Positions 17,245-27,386 are shown, numbered from the stretch's first letter. The stretch: 64,000 nt of DNA from Blautia sp. BIOML-A1 (GCF_009883055.1 NZ_WWVR01000007.1:42481-106480), one strand, 5' to 3'. Numbers and translations are program-made. The notes: generated by a model not told the origin, from the sequence alone.

Positions 17245-17619
17245 ATGAGTGATGAATTTACAAATTCCAAATGTGCACCGAGTGACTGTGCAACCTGCGG
17301 ACTGAACTGCGGCGGAGCTGACCCTGAAGAAGGTCACAGCACAATTTCACTGACACTGGAGGATGATACAGAGGTCGAATGTGCGATCCTTACAGTCTTC
17401 CCGATAGATGAGCAGGAATACATTGCACTTCTTCCGCTGGACGAGAACGGCCAGAATCAGAGCGGAGAGGTTTATCTCTATCGTTTCTCCCGTACAGAGA
17501 ACGGCGATCCGATGCTTGCCAACATCGAGGATGACGCGGAGTACCAGGCAGCAGCCACAGCATTTGATATTGTACTTGACAATGCCCGCAGAGCAGAAGA
17601 AGGCGAAACACTGGAATAA
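17245..17619 (+). CDS. DUF1292 domain-containing protein with N-terminal cysteine cluster
   Basis: 124 residues. The body from about residue 30 (LTLEDDTEVECAILTVFPID and YIALLPLDE) is DUF1292, a small Firmicute family of unknown function. The first 25 residues hold five cysteines (KCAPSDCATCGLNCGG) that could bind metal or an iron-sulphur cluster; classic DUF1292 proteins such as YrzB lack them. ATG at 17245 is chosen over an upstream in-frame GTG that overlaps the ribosome site. It is monocistronic. Confidence 0.8.
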   Translation: MSDEFTNSKCAPSDCATCGLNCGGADPEEGHSTISLTLEDDTEVECAILTVFPIDEQEYIALLPLDENGQNQSGEVYLYRFSRTENGDPMLANIEDDAEYQAAATAFDIVLDNARRAEEGETLE

Positions 17620-17683
17620 TTCTTATTCGCAGTTACTGATATTCATTTACTATTTCACAGCACATATTTCACAGCACAAAACA

Positions 17684-17730
17684 AGCGGAGTATCCGGAAC
17701 ACTAAAGTCCGGGAACTCCGCTTTTGTATT
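17684..17730. terminator. Bidirectional terminator between DUF1292 and dut
   Basis: AGCGGAGTATCCGGA and TCCGGGAACTCCGCT pair with one small bulge, with T-rich tails on both sides. Confidence 0.85.
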
Positions 17731-17739
17731 TACTGTATT

Positions 17740-18255
17740 TTATTTCTGCGTAGTGCTTCCAAAGCCGCCATTACGGATGCCCTGTGCATCATCATCTACT
17801 GTAATTCCATATTCTACAAAAATCCCCTGCATAAATCCTGTTCCGGCCTGAATGCTTACAGACTTGCTCTCATTGCTGTCGTTGGTGATCTTCGAGAAAA
17901 TATGTCCTTCATTGTCAGAATAAAAATAATCACTGTCAATGATCCCAACCGTATTATTGAGCTGCAGACGATATTTGAAGCCCAGTCCGCTCCTCGGATA
18001 ACATTTCAGGACCCAGTCCTGCTCCATCTCCACACGGATTCCGGTCGGAATCTTGACGGTCTCGCCCGGATTCAGTGTAATGTCCACAGGTGAAAAGAAA
18101 TCATATCCTGCACTTCCTGCTGTTGCTCTTACCGGAAGCTTGATTTTATTATAAATGTCGGCAATCGTTTCCTCTGCTGTCTCCGGAAAAGTATCTTTCC
18201 AGTCTGCCATAAAACGCTCTGCACTTACTTTGTGAAATTTTGCAATCCTTTTCAT
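17740..18255 (-). CDS. dut: dUTP diphosphatase (trimeric dUTPase fold)
   Basis: 171 residues. The five dUTPase motifs appear in order: AGYDFFSP, PRSGLGFKYRL, NTVGIIDSDY, GTGFMQGIF and GGFGSTTQ. It converts dUTP to dUMP, supplying thymidylate synthesis and keeping uracil out of DNA. It is longer than the usual 145 residues through an N-terminal 35-residue extension and an acidic insert (YSDNEGHIFSKITNDSNES) before motif IV. It lies 22 bases after nrdG. Confidence 0.9.
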   Translation of the reverse strand: MKRIAKFHKVSAERFMADWKDTFPETAEETIADIYNKIKLPVRATAGSAGYDFFSPVDITLNPGETVKIPTGIRVEMEQDWVLKCYPRSGLGFKYRLQLNNTVGIIDSDYFYSDNEGHIFSKITNDSNESKSVSIQAGTGFMQGIFVEYGITVDDDAQGIRNGGFGSTTQK

Positions 18256-18277
18256 TTTGTCCTCCTGGATTTCTCAT

Positions 18278-18769
18278 TTATTCGGCATGAAGAACGATCC
18301 TGTGTTCACAAAGAGTAGACGGAACATCAATCACACGCTGATTGGAAGATCCCTTCCATTTCAATCCGACATCCAGTTTATCTACCTGGAACTCTCCGTC
18401 TACAAGTACATCCAGATAGCGAAGGATTTCTTCATGCTGGATCTCTTCCCAGAGGGAACCTGTATAAAGCCAGATGGTTTTGTTCGGATATTTTTCTTTG
18501 ATTTTACGTGCAAGGGCTGTTACTGCTGAAATATTGGACGGATGAAGCGGATCTCCTCCTGAAAAAGTGATACCGCTTACATACTCCTTATCCAGTTCGG
18601 CAAAAATCTCCCTCTCCTCTGCTTCTGTAAACGGAAGTCCGCCATTTGGATCCCAGGTAATGGGATTCTGGCACTCCCGGCAACAGTGATTGCATCCGGC
18701 AACCCAGAGTACCACCCGAAGTCCGTCTCCATTCAGCATATCATCCTTGGTTATATTATGATATCTCAT
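18278..18769 (-). CDS. nrdG: Anaerobic ribonucleoside-triphosphate reductase activating protein
   Basis: Radical-SAM activase of 163 residues. The C-x3-C-x2-C cluster motif is in AGCNHCCRECQNP, and the SAM-binding SGGDPLHP follows. It installs the glycyl radical on NrdD. nrdD is not in this window, so the pair is split or nrdD lies elsewhere. Its start is 2 bases after the pnp stop, placing it in the pnp transcript with dut. Confidence 0.93.
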   Translation of the reverse strand: MRYHNITKDDMLNGDGLRVVLWVAGCNHCCRECQNPITWDPNGGLPFTEAEEREIFAELDKEYVSGITFSGGDPLHPSNISAVTALARKIKEKYPNKTIWLYTGSLWEEIQHEEILRYLDVLVDGEFQVDKLDVGLKWKGSSNQRVIDVPSTLCEHRIVLHAE

Positions 18770-18771
18770 TT

Positions 18772-20865
18772 TTATGCTTCTTCCGGTACATCCTTAATAC
18801 TGAAACTCATTCTTCCCATCTTGTCTTTGCCAAGGCAGATTACTTTTACCTTGTCGCCAAGAGTAAGAACATCTTCTACTTTGTCGATTCTGTGATCACT
18901 GATCTTGGAAATATGAACCATTCCCTCTTTGCCAGGAGCAAACTCAACAAAGGCACCGAAATCCTTGATGCTTACAACTGTACCTTCAAAAATCTGACCT
19001 GCCTCGAAATCAGTTGCGATGGTTTTGATCATCTTTCTTGCTTCGTCCATTCCGTGCTGGTCAACGCCGCAGATAGATACAGAACCTTCATCTGTGATAT
19101 CGATCTGAACACCTGTACGCTCGATGATGGCATTGATGGTCTTGCCTCTCTGACCAACAACATCTCCGATCTTCTGAGGATCGATCTGAAGCTGAATGAT
19201 CTTCGGTGCATATTTATTTACCTGAGTACGCGGCTCTGCGATGCATTTCTCCATAACCTCTGTGAGGATATATTCTCTTGCTTCTTTTGTTCTGCGGATT
19301 GCCTCTTCTACGATCTGTCTTGTCAGGCCATGGATCTTGATGTCCATCTGGATCGCTGTGATACCATCATGTGTACCTGCAACCTTGAAGTCCATATCTC
19401 CAAAGAAGTCTTCCAGTCCCTGGATATCTGTCAGTACGATGTAATCGTCATCTGTTGCTCCTGTAACAAGACCACAGGAGATACCTGCAACCGGTTTACG
19501 GATCGGTACACCTGCTGCCATAAGAGACATGGTGGATGCACAGATACTTGCCTGAGAAGTAGAACCGTTGGATTCAAATGTCTCAGATACTGTACGGATC
19601 GCATATGGGAACTCTTCTGCTGACGGAAGTACCGGAACAAGTGCACGTTCTGCCAGTGCTCCATGTCCGATCTCACGACGTCCCGGTCCTCTGGACGGTT
19701 TTGTCTCACCTACAGAGTAGGACGGGAAGTTGTAATGATGCATATATCTCTTGGATGTCTCAAACTCATCAAGTCCGTCAATTCTCTGTGCCTCTGAAAG
19801 CGGAGCCAGAGTTGTCATGGTGCAGATCTGTGTCTGTCCACGTGTGAACATAGCAGAACCATGAACACGCGGGATGATGTCCACTTCTGCTGCCAGCGGA
19901 CGGATCTGTGTGATCTGACGGCCATCCGGACGTTTGTGATCTCTTAAGATCATCTTACGAACAGTCTTTTTCTGGTACTGATATACTGCTTCTCCGAGAA
20001 CAGCAAGCCACTCTTCATTGTCAGCAAACGCATCCTGAAGTCTTGCTGTGATCTCACGGATATTTTCTTCTCTTGTCTGTTTATCATCTGTGAAGACTGC
20101 CTCTTCCATTTCCTCTGACGGCACGATCTTGCGAATTGCCTCAAACAGTTCTTCCGGTACTGCACAGGAAGCGTAGAGATGCTTCTCCTTGCCGCACTCT
20201 GCAACAATCTTGTCGATAAAACGGATAATTTCCTGGTTCACATCATGTGCCTTGTAGATTGCTTCGATCATCAGATCTTCCGGTACTTCGTTTGCTCCGG
20301 CCTCGATCATGATAACCTTCTCTCTTGTGGAAGCAACTGTCAGCTGAAGATCAGAAAGCTCCTTCTGAGCCAGAGACGGGTTGATGATGAACTCTCCGTC
20401 AATCAGACCAACCTGTGTGGTAGCACAAGGACCATCAAACGGGATATCGGAAATACAGGTTGCGATAGAGGAACCAAGCATAGCCGGAATCTCCGGATTA
20501 CACTCAGGATCCACAGACATAACCATGTTTACCAGTGTCACATCGTTTCTGTAATCCTTCGGAAACAGCGGACGCATCGGACGGTCGATAACACGAGATG
20601 TCAGAATTGCGTGCTCGCTTGCCTTACCTTCTCTTTTATTGAATCCTCCTGGAATCTTGCCTACTGCGTACATTTTTTCTTCATACTCAACACTCAGAGG
20701 GAAGAAATCGATTCCTTCTCTTGGCTCCTTGGATGCTGTTGCAGTAGAAAGCACAGTTGTATCACCATAATGCATCAGAGCTGCGCCGTTAGCCTGCTTT
20801 GCAACACGACCAATATCTACAGTCAGTGTTCTTCCGGCTAATTCCATAGAATAACTTTTGTACAT
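18772..20865 (-). CDS. pnp: Polyribonucleotide nucleotidyltransferase (PNPase)
   Basis: 697 residues: two RNase PH domains joined by the alpha-helical linker, a KH domain (IGDVVGQRGKTINAI) and a C-terminal S1 domain (FEGTVVSIKDFGAFVEF). It performs 3'-5' phosphorolytic RNA decay. It lies downstream of rpsO, as in E. coli and bacilli, and its leader contains a long hairpin (20900-20972). Confidence 0.97.
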   Translation of the reverse strand: MYKSYSMELAGRTLTVDIGRVAKQANGAALMHYGDTTVLSTATASKEPREGIDFFPLSVEYEEKMYAVGKIPGGFNKREGKASEHAILTSRVIDRPMRPLFPKDYRNDVTLVNMVMSVDPECNPEIPAMLGSSIATCISDIPFDGPCATTQVGLIDGEFIINPSLAQKELSDLQLTVASTREKVIMIEAGANEVPEDLMIEAIYKAHDVNQEIIRFIDKIVAECGKEKHLYASCAVPEELFEAIRKIVPSEEMEEAVFTDDKQTREENIREITARLQDAFADNEEWLAVLGEAVYQYQKKTVRKMILRDHKRPDGRQITQIRPLAAEVDIIPRVHGSAMFTRGQTQICTMTTLAPLSEAQRIDGLDEFETSKRYMHHYNFPSYSVGETKPSRGPGRREIGHGALAERALVPVLPSAEEFPYAIRTVSETFESNGSTSQASICASTMSLMAAGVPIRKPVAGISCGLVTGATDDDYIVLTDIQGLEDFFGDMDFKVAGTHDGITAIQMDIKIHGLTRQIVEEAIRRTKEAREYILTEVMEKCIAEPRTQVNKYAPKIIQLQIDPQKIGDVVGQRGKTINAIIERTGVQIDITDEGSVSICGVDQHGMDEARKMIKTIATDFEAGQIFEGTVVSIKDFGAFVEFAPGKEGMVHISKISDHRIDKVEDVLTLGDKVKVICLGKDKMGRMSFSIKDVPEEA

Positions 20866-20899
20866 ATCTTTTCTCCTTTATTTCTTGCGTTTTAATTTT

Positions 20900-20972
20900 A
20901 CAGAAGTCCGAAACGACTGAAAAATCCACTGAAACCAATAGCCTTTTCAGTAGTCTCGGAAATAACTTCTGT
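20900..20972 (-). promoter_or_regulatory. Long hairpin in the pnp leader
   Basis: Outer arms ACAGAAGT (20900-20907) and ACTTCTGT (20965-20972) pair perfectly. The next 16 positions pair with two mismatches after a 5-base bulge. No T-run follows on the minus strand, so it is not a minus-strand terminator. A processing site is plausible. Confidence 0.65.
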
Positions 20973-20982
20973 TTTTTCATTT

Positions 20983-21011
20983 AAAAATGGGGCGGATGGT
21001 TTATCCGCCCC
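20983..21011 (-). terminator. Terminator of rpsO
   Basis: GGGGCGGAT and ATCCGCCCC form a 9-base-pair stem (20989-21011) followed by ATTTTTAAA on the minus strand. Confidence 0.85.
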
Positions 21012-21024
21012 GTCCGTATACTAA

Positions 21025-21291
21025 TTATTTTCTTAAACCTAATTTCTCAATCAGTGCACGGTATCTTTCGATGTCTGTTTTCTTCAGGTATGCCAGAAGT
21101 CCTCGTCTCTGACCAACCATCTTCAGAAGACCACGTCTGGAGTGATGATCTTTGTGATGTGTCTTTAAATGCTCTGTCAGCTCCTGAATTCTTGCTGTAA
21201 GAACTGCTACCTGTACCTCCGGTGATCCTGTGTCACCCTCGCATCTTGCATATTCTTTCATGATTGCCTGTTTTTTTTCTTTTGAAATCAT
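21025..21291 (-). CDS. rpsO: 30S ribosomal protein S15
   Basis: 88 residues beginning MISKEKKQ, with the S15 signature [15 protein letters not shown] and HSRRGLL. The start at 21291 has TAAGGAGG 8 bases upstream; the 41-residue upstream extension covers the leader. It has its own promoter about 100 bases upstream. Confidence 0.97.
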   Translation of the reverse strand: MISKEKKQAIMKEYARCEGDTGSPEVQVAVLTARIQELTEHLKTHHKDHHSRRGLLKMVGQRRGLLAYLKKTDIERYRALIEKLGLRK

Positions 21292-21393
21292 TGTGATTTC
21301 CTCCTTAAAAATATTATTATGAATGAAACGCCACATATTAAGAAACGGTTGGAGATTCCAATCTCTGAATATGGGCTGATTTACACCTCGAAT

Positions 21394-21422
21394 AGTATAG
21401 CATAAAACATCCAACGTGTAAA
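21394..21422 (-). promoter_or_regulatory. Promoter of rpsO-pnp
   Basis: TTTACA (21422-21417) and TATACT (21399-21394), spacing 17 on the minus strand. It leaves a leader of about 95 bases, containing a GAGATTGGAATCTCCAAC hairpin, before the rpsO start. Confidence 0.75.
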
Positions 21423-21434
21423 CAAGATAATTAT

Positions 21435-22340
21435 TTATTTTTGAACTTTATTTTCGAAAAATAAGTGTCCTTCTTCGATGTCCCTTGCGATCTGTGCCTT
21501 GAGTGCCTCGAAAGAAGCAAATTTACGCTCCGGCCTCTGGAATCTGAGGAAAGAAACTACGCAGTCCTGTCCATACAAATCCCTGTCGCAGTCAAAAAGA
21601 TAGGTTTCAACACCAAGGAAATCCTCACCGATTGTCGGCTTATATCCGACATTGGTGATTCCCTGATATTCGGTTTCTCCAAACTTTGACACTGTCACAT
21701 AGACACCGTTTGGCGGCATGAGCTTCTGTTTGGGAGGGATCAGATTGGTTGTCGGGAAAAATTTCTTATGCCCAAGACCTTTTCCGTGTTCCACCGTACC
21801 TTCCACAAAAAAATCGGTTCCAAGAAGCTCGGATATCTTTTCCATGTTGCCTTTTTTGAGTTCTTCCCGGATAAATGTACTGCTTATCTTACGATTTCCA
21901 TCCATTTCCTTCGGAACAATCTCTGTACTATAGCCATATTTCAGACCGGATTTTTTGAGAAGTTCAGGTGTGCCCTTCCGCTCATAGCCGAACCGGTAAT
22001 CCTCTCCTACTACTACGAAAGAGGCCTGCAGTGCGCCAACCAGGATCTGGCGGATAAACTGATCCGCCTTCATATGCCGTATCTGCTCGTTCAGCGGACA
22101 TTCCAGAAGGACATCCACTCCCATATCTTCAAGAAGCAGTCTTCTTTCTTCTCCTGTGAGGATTGTCTGACGATCGGACACAAAGGCAACAACCACCGAT
22201 GTGGTTCCATATTCTTTCTTGTGATCCTGGATCTTCTGGATCAGTTTCCTGTGTCCGCGATGAATTCCGTCAAACTTTCCAAGGGTGACTGCACAGTTGG
22301 AAAACTTTGGAAACTGACCTTCAATCTTCATGTATTCCAT
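21435..22340 (-). CDS. ribF: Bifunctional riboflavin kinase/FAD synthetase
   Basis: 301 residues. The N-terminal FAD synthetase domain shows [15 protein letters not shown]. The C-terminal riboflavin kinase domain shows [13 protein letters not shown] and GVYVT. It makes FMN and FAD. It is the last gene of the rimP-nusA-infB-truB cluster, a standard position. No FMN riboswitch is seen upstream. Confidence 0.95.
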   Translation of the reverse strand: MEYMKIEGQFPKFSNCAVTLGKFDGIHRGHRKLIQKIQDHKKEYGTTSVVVAFVSDRQTILTGEERRLLLEDMGVDVLLECPLNEQIRHMKADQFIRQILVGALQASFVVVGEDYRFGYERKGTPELLKKSGLKYGYSTEIVPKEMDGNRKISSTFIREELKKGNMEKISELLGTDFFVEGTVEHGKGLGHKKFFPTTNLIPPKQKLMPPNGVYVTVSKFGETEYQGITNVGYKPTIGEDFLGVETYLFDCDRDLYGQDCVVSFLRFQRPERKFASFEALKAQIARDIEEGHLFFENKVQK

Positions 22341-22363
22341 GTATTCTGACTCCCGATTTTATT

Positions 22364-23248
22364 TCAGAGAAACATTTTCTGAGGCTGATAACGGTGCTTT
22401 TTGTTATCCCACTCATAAATCCCCAGAAAAACTCCCTCGCTGGTGCACATCCGTACCCAGCCTTTTTTGCTCTGTGTTTCTGTCATGGTATCCGGCAGTG
22501 CATTTCCGTTCAGAAGAAGACGGTCTCCGAATTTATTGCACCGGATCTGCGGATATGCTTTAAGGACTTCTGAAACAGAGAGGATTCTCTGTTCAAGGAT
22601 CCCCTCTTCCATTTCTTTCTGCACCTGATCAAGGGTGATACTGTCTTCCCAGCGATACTCACCGGAAGCTGTACGGGTAAGTTCTTCCATACAGGCACCG
22701 CAACCCAGCTTCTGCCCGATATCATGACACAGGGTACGGATGTAGGTTCCCTTACTGCAGGTGACAGAAAAACGAACAAGCGGAAGTTTCATCTCCAGGA
22801 TCTCTATTTCATAGAAGCAGACCGGACGCGCCTTACGTTCCACGGTCTTGCCTTCTCTTGCAAGCTCATACAGCTTCTTACCATTTACCTTAAGAGCCGA
22901 ATACATCGGCGGAATCTGCTGCTGCTCTCCCAGAAAGCTGCGGATCGCGGCAGTCACTTCCTCCTCGGAGACGGTTACTGGTTTTTCGCTCAGGATCTCA
23001 CCTGTCATATCCTGCGTATCTGTCTCTATCCCCAGATGCAGAAGTGCCTCGTACGTTTTACGCTTCTCAGTCAGAAGATCCACCAGTTTCGTCGCTCTTC
23101 CGAGCACAACTGGGAGAACGCCCTCGGCATCTGGATCCAGTGTTCCGGTATGACCAATTTTCTTCATGTGGAGGATTCCCCGAAGTTTTGCAACCACATC
23201 ATGAGAGGTATATCCCTTCTCTTTTCGAATGATCAGAACTCCGTCCAT
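22364..23248 (-). CDS. truB: tRNA pseudouridine-55 synthase
   Basis: 294 residues with the TruB catalytic motif GHTGTLDPDAEGVLP containing the essential Asp, a KGTYIRTLCHDIG segment and a C-terminal PUA-like region. It modifies U55 in the T-loop of tRNAs. Its start shares one base with the nrnA stop. Confidence 0.96.
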   Translation of the reverse strand: MDGVLIIRKEKGYTSHDVVAKLRGILHMKKIGHTGTLDPDAEGVLPVVLGRATKLVDLLTEKRKTYEALLHLGIETDTQDMTGEILSEKPVTVSEEEVTAAIRSFLGEQQQIPPMYSALKVNGKKLYELAREGKTVERKARPVCFYEIEILEMKLPLVRFSVTCSKGTYIRTLCHDIGQKLGCGACMEELTRTASGEYRWEDSITLDQVQKEMEEGILEQRILSVSEVLKAYPQIRCNKFGDRLLLNGNALPDTMTETQSKKGWVRMCTSEGVFLGIYEWDNKKHRYQPQKMFL

Positions 23249-24210
23249 TATTCCTCCTTCTCACCAAACTGTTTCTCGATTTCTGCCGTCAGATTATTCA
23301 CAACATCGTACATGGAACCCTGGAGATCACAGCCGGCCGCTCTTGTATGTCCGCCTCCGCCAAAGAAGACGGCAACTTTGCTCACATCAACCTTACCGTT
23401 GGAGCGGAGTGAGACCTTGAAGGTCTGCGTCTCCGTCTCGTAGATAAAGATTGCAACTTCCACACCTCTGGTCAGGCGGAGCTGGCTGACGATACCATCC
23501 AGATCACTGCCCTCCACTCCATAAAACTCCATGTCTCTTCTGCGGAGATAGCCTACAATGCACTTTCCGTCCTGAAGAAGGATACTCTCTGCCAGCACAC
23601 GGCCCATAACCTGTAACTGAAGATAAGTTTTTTCATAAAAAGATTCATCAATGATCTTACTGAAAGGGATCCCCTGTTTCATCAATTCCCCTGCAATACG
23701 CATGGTCTCAGAAGAAGTGGAGGAATACTGAAACACTCCGGTATCATGGATCATTCCGGTATAGACCGCAGTTGCGATCGGACGGTCTACCTTCTCCGGA
23801 TCCAGAAGCCCGTAAAGTACTTCACAACACGAGCTGATATCCCCTTTCACATAGTTGATATCCGCGAATTCCGGATTACTTATATGATGATCGATGCAGA
23901 CTGTTTTCTTTGCATGGTCAAAAGCAGCACCTGCAACTGCCAGGCGGTCACGCGCACTGACATCACAGGTAATAAACAGATCAAATTCTCTGCCTTCTTC
24001 TACTTCTGTCTTAATATCTCCGATACGGTCTATATGACCAAAGATTGGTTTCGGATGATCCAGATATACACTGACATCTACATCCGGAAAATAATTCCTG
24101 ATATAGAGATACAACGCCATACAGGAACCAACGCAGTCACCGTCAGGTCTGACATGTCCGCCGATACCTACTGTTTTAACATCTTTCAGTACTTCTGAAA
24201 TATTCTTCAT
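23248..24210 (-). CDS. nrnA: Bifunctional oligoribonuclease/PAP phosphatase
   Basis: 320 residues of the DHH-DHHA1 family: GGHVRPDGDCVGS, the CIDHHIS motif and the C-terminal GGGGHTRAAG. NrnA degrades nanoRNA to mononucleotides and dephosphorylates 3'-phosphoadenosine 5'-phosphate. It is embedded between rbfA and truB. Confidence 0.93.
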   Translation of the reverse strand: MKNISEVLKDVKTVGIGGHVRPDGDCVGSCMALYLYIRNYFPDVDVSVYLDHPKPIFGHIDRIGDIKTEVEEGREFDLFITCDVSARDRLAVAGAAFDHAKKTVCIDHHISNPEFADINYVKGDISSCCEVLYGLLDPEKVDRPIATAVYTGMIHDTGVFQYSSTSSETMRIAGELMKQGIPFSKIIDESFYEKTYLQLQVMGRVLAESILLQDGKCIVGYLRRRDMEFYGVEGSDLDGIVSQLRLTRGVEVAIFIYETETQTFKVSLRSNGKVDVSKVAVFFGGGGHTRAAGCDLQGSMYDVVNNLTAEIEKQFGEKEE

Positions 24211-24272
24211 GACACTCCCTCTTATTCCGTTACTGTTTGGGACAATCCGGGCAGGCTCAGCCCCAGTCTGTC

Positions 24273-24659
24273 TTATTCTTCCTCCGCTGTCTTTCCTGCG
24301 GAAGCATCTTTTTTTGTTACATCGTCGATCAGTTTTGACATATTTACGCCGTACTCGATGGACTCATCCAGAATAAAGCGGATCTCCGGTGTATTTCTCA
24401 GATTCAGATTTCTTGCCAGCTGTCTTCTGATATATCCCTCTGCCTTGTTAAGGCCCTGGATCGTTGCATCCTTTGCCTCTTTGCTGCCAAGGACACTGAT
24501 AAATGCTTTGCAGGTCTTAAGGTCAGGTGCAACTTCCACAGCCATGACAGAAGTCATTGGATGAATACGGGGATCTTTGACCTCATTTCTGATGATCGTG
24601 CTCAGTTCCTTCTGGACCTCACCATTGATACGGGTATTCTTAATACTGTTTTTTCTCAT
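24273..24659 (-). CDS. rbfA: 30S ribosome-binding factor A
   Basis: 128 residues of a KH-like fold (STIIRNEVKDPRIHPMTSV, VLGSKEAKD). It supports maturation of the 16S rRNA 5' region and cold adaptation. It follows infB by 8 bases. Confidence 0.95.
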   Translation of the reverse strand: MRKNSIKNTRINGEVQKELSTIIRNEVKDPRIHPMTSVMAVEVAPDLKTCKAFISVLGSKEAKDATIQGLNKAEGYIRRQLARNLNLRNTPEIRFILDESIEYGVNMSKLIDDVTKKDASAGKTAEEE

Positions 24660-24667
24660 GTATTCTC

Positions 24668-27367
24668 CTATCTTGGTACCTCTACCATGATATAAGCCTC
24701 TACTTTATCTTCCTCTTTGACATCATTGAAACCGTCAAATACAAGACCACACTCGTATCCTGTCTTGACTTCTTTGACATCGTCTTTGAAACGTTTCAGA
24801 GATGCGAGCTCACCTTCAAAGACCTGCTCACCTTCTCTTGTGATACGAACCTTGCAGTTTCTCTGGAAAATACCATCCAGGATATAGCTTCCCGCGATCG
24901 TACCGACACCGGATGCTTTGAACAGCTGACGTACCTCTGCGTGACCGATGACTTTCTCTTCGAATACCGGATCAAGCATACCCTTCATTGCTGCCTCTAC
25001 ATCCTCGATTGCCTGATAAATAACTTTATAAAGACGAAGATCCACACCTTCCTGATCTGCAAGCTGTTTTGCCATCGGATCCGGACGAACGTTAAAGCCG
25101 ATGATGATCGCATTGGAGGTTGCAGCAAGGGATACGTCAGATTCATTGACTGCACCAACACCACCGTGGATCACACGTACAACAACTTCTTCATTGGAAA
25201 GCTTGGTAAGACTCTGTTTCACTGCCTCTACAGATCCCTGTACGTCTGCCTTGATGATAAGCGGAAGCTCCTTGAGATCGCTTGCCTGGATCTGATCAAA
25301 CAGATTATCCAGAGAAAGTTTGCCCTTTGTTTCTTCAAGCAGATGTTTCTTATTCTCTGTAACAAAGGCAGCCGCAAAGTTCTTGGCTTCCTTGTCGCTT
25401 GGGAATGCCATCAGGATCTCCCCTGCATTCGGAACATCACTGAGACCAAGGATCTCAACCGGAGTGGATGGTCCTGCCTCTTTTACTCTTCTTCCTCTGT
25501 CATCCATCATTGCACGTACTTTACCGCTGCATGCACCTGCTGCAATGAAATCTCCAACATGAAGGGTTCCCTTCTGTACAAGGATTGTCGCAACCGGGCC
25601 TTTACCTTTATCAAGCTGTGCTTCGATCACAAGACCTCTTGCTGCACGGTTCGGGTTTGCTTTAAGCTCCAGTACCTCTGCTGAAAGAAGGATCATCTCA
25701 AGCAGATTATCGATTCCCTCTCCTGTATGGGCAGATACCGGTACAAAGATGGTGCTTCCGCCCCAGTCTTCCGGAATCAGTTCATACTCGGAAAGTTCCT
25801 GTTTTACTCTCTCTACGTTTGCACTTGGTTTATCGATCTTGTTGATCGCAACAATGATCTCAACACCTGCTGCTTTGGCATGGCTAATCGCCTCTACCGT
25901 CTGCGGCATGACACCGTCGTCTGCTGCTACTACAAGAACTGCAATATCTGTGGAGTTTGCACCACGCATACGCATAGCTGTAAACGCTTCATGTCCCGGT
26001 GTATCAAGGAAGGTGATCTTCTGTCCATTGATCTCTACAACAGAAGCACCGATATGCTGTGTGATTCCACCAGCCTCGCCTCTCGTTACATGGGTATCAC
26101 GGATCGCATCCAGAAGAGATGTCTTACCGTGGTCAACATGACCCATAACACAAACTACAGGCGGTCTGGAAACCATATCTGCTTCATCCTCTTCGTCTTC
26201 CTTAAGAAGTTCTCCGATCACGTCCACTTTCTCTTCCGGCTCTGCAATGATGTCATAGCCCAGAGCGATCTCCTGTGCTTTTTCAAAATCGATCTCATGG
26301 TTTACAGTTACCATGGTTCCTTCCATGAAAAGCTTCTTGACAATTACAGATGGCTGCATCTTCATTGCTTCTGCCAGTTCACGAATTGTCATCTTCTCCG
26401 GAAGTGTGATCTCTTTTACTTCTGGTTTCTTCTCTTCCTGTTTCGGCTGAGGAGCTGGCTTCTGAAGAGCCTTCGGAATTCTGGAGAGATTTCTTCTTCC
26501 TCCCTGATTTGGTCTGTTATGTCCTGCACCGGAATTCTTATCGAATTCTTTCTTCTTATTCTTATTCTCTCTGTCGCGCTCTCTCTTGCTGTCCTTGGAT
26601 GTCTTGGTCAGTTCCGGAGTAAATACAGCATCGTTATCTCTTCTTGCGCTTCCGTTTCTCTGTCCGCTGCGGTTATTGCCGCCGAATCCGCCTCTGTTGG
26701 AATCCGGTCTTCCGTTTCCGCCCTGCTGTGGTCTTCCCTGACCACCCTGCTGCGGACGGCCTCCCTGACCTCTCATCGGACGACCATTGCCATCACCCTG
26801 ACGCGCCGGACGGCCTTCTCCCTGTGGTCTTGCCGGGCGGTTTCCGCCACGTCCCTGACCCTGGCCTCCGTTTGTATTATTGCGGTCAGAAAATCTTCTC
26901 TCTCCACCGCGGAAATCACGGCCTCTGTTATCACCGCCGCGGTTATCGCGATTATTATCTCTTCCATCGCGGTTGTTCTGACGGTTCTGATTTCTGTTAT
27001 TATTGTATCCGGACTGTTCCTGTCGCTGTGGTCTTGCAGAATTATTCTGTGCAGGAGCTGCAGCCTTCGGTGCCTCTGCCGGTGCTTTCTTAACTTCTTC
27101 TGCAGGTTTCTGTGCTGCCTGAGGCTTTACAGCCGGTTTTCTCTCTGTATTATTATTCTGACGTTTCGGTCTTGTTTTACCTCCGTCACTTGCATTCTGT
27201 GCATGATATACACGAATGATATTTTTTTTCTTTTTAGGAGACTCTGCTTTGTCTGCTTCCGGTCCCGCTGTCATCATCTTTTCTTCTGTTCTGGAATTAT
27301 CCACCTTAGTAGTCCGCTCCTTTCCCCTGGTTAAAATTTCTTGTTCAACTGATTTTGTCTTCGGCAC
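24668..27367 (-). CDS. infB: Translation initiation factor IF-2
   Basis: 899 residues. The C-terminal two-thirds is canonical: IF2_N helix ([16 protein letters not shown]), G1 [14 protein letters not shown]3 DTPGHEAF, G4 NKIDKP, and domains II-IV. The first 310 residues are low-complexity: a Lys/Ala/Pro-rich part followed by roughly 180 residues dominated by Gly, Arg, Asn, Gln and Asp. It delivers initiator tRNA to the 30S subunit. Confidence 0.97.
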   Translation of the reverse strand: MPKTKSVEQEILTRGKERTTKVDNSRTEEKMMTAGPEADKAESPKKKKNIIRVYHAQNASDGGKTRPKRQNNNTERKPAVKPQAAQKPAEEVKKAPAEAPKAAAPAQNNSARPQRQEQSGYNNNRNQNRQNNRDGRDNNRDNRGGDNRGRDFRGGERRFSDRNNTNGGQGQGRGGNRPARPQGEGRPARQGDGNGRPMRGQGGRPQQGGQGRPQQGGNGRPDSNRGGFGGNNRSGQRNGSARRDNDAVFTPELTKTSKDSKRERDRENKNKKKEFDKNSGAGHNRPNQGGRRNLSRIPKALQKPAPQPKQEEKKPEVKEITLPEKMTIRELAEAMKMQPSVIVKKLFMEGTMVTVNHEIDFEKAQEIALGYDIIAEPEEKVDVIGELLKEDEEDEADMVSRPPVVCVMGHVDHGKTSLLDAIRDTHVTRGEAGGITQHIGASVVEINGQKITFLDTPGHEAFTAMRMRGANSTDIAVLVVAADDGVMPQTVEAISHAKAAGVEIIVAINKIDKPSANVERVKQELSEYELIPEDWGGSTIFVPVSAHTGEGIDNLLEMILLSAEVLELKANPNRAARGLVIEAQLDKGKGPVATILVQKGTLHVGDFIAAGACSGKVRAMMDDRGRRVKEAGPSTPVEILGLSDVPNAGEILMAFPSDKEAKNFAAAFVTENKKHLLEETKGKLSLDNLFDQIQASDLKELPLIIKADVQGSVEAVKQSLTKLSNEEVVVRVIHGGVGAVNESDVSLAATSNAIIIGFNVRPDPMAKQLADQEGVDLRLYKVIYQAIEDVEAAMKGMLDPVFEEKVIGHAEVRQLFKASGVGTIAGSYILDGIFQRNCKVRITREGEQVFEGELASLKRFKDDVKEVKTGYECGLVFDGFNDVKEEDKVEAYIMVEVPR

Positions 27368-27386
27368 ATGAACCCCTCCTTCAGAT

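Noticed and set aside
20900..20972. Second rpsO terminator
   Set aside because: The T-run follows the stem on the plus strand only; on the transcribed strand A-rich sequence follows.
21435..22340. FMN riboswitch controlling ribF
   Set aside because: ribF is internal to a long operon and no RFN-element core sequence is present upstream.
24225..24240. Fifth copy of the dispersed repeat
   Set aside because: Only GTTACTGT matches (8 bases); no second arm or tail.
25727..27334. 535-residue plus-strand frame opposite infB
   Set aside because: It is the antisense of the RG/QN-rich IF-2 region, giving long Ser/Leu/Ile runs; no initiation signal.
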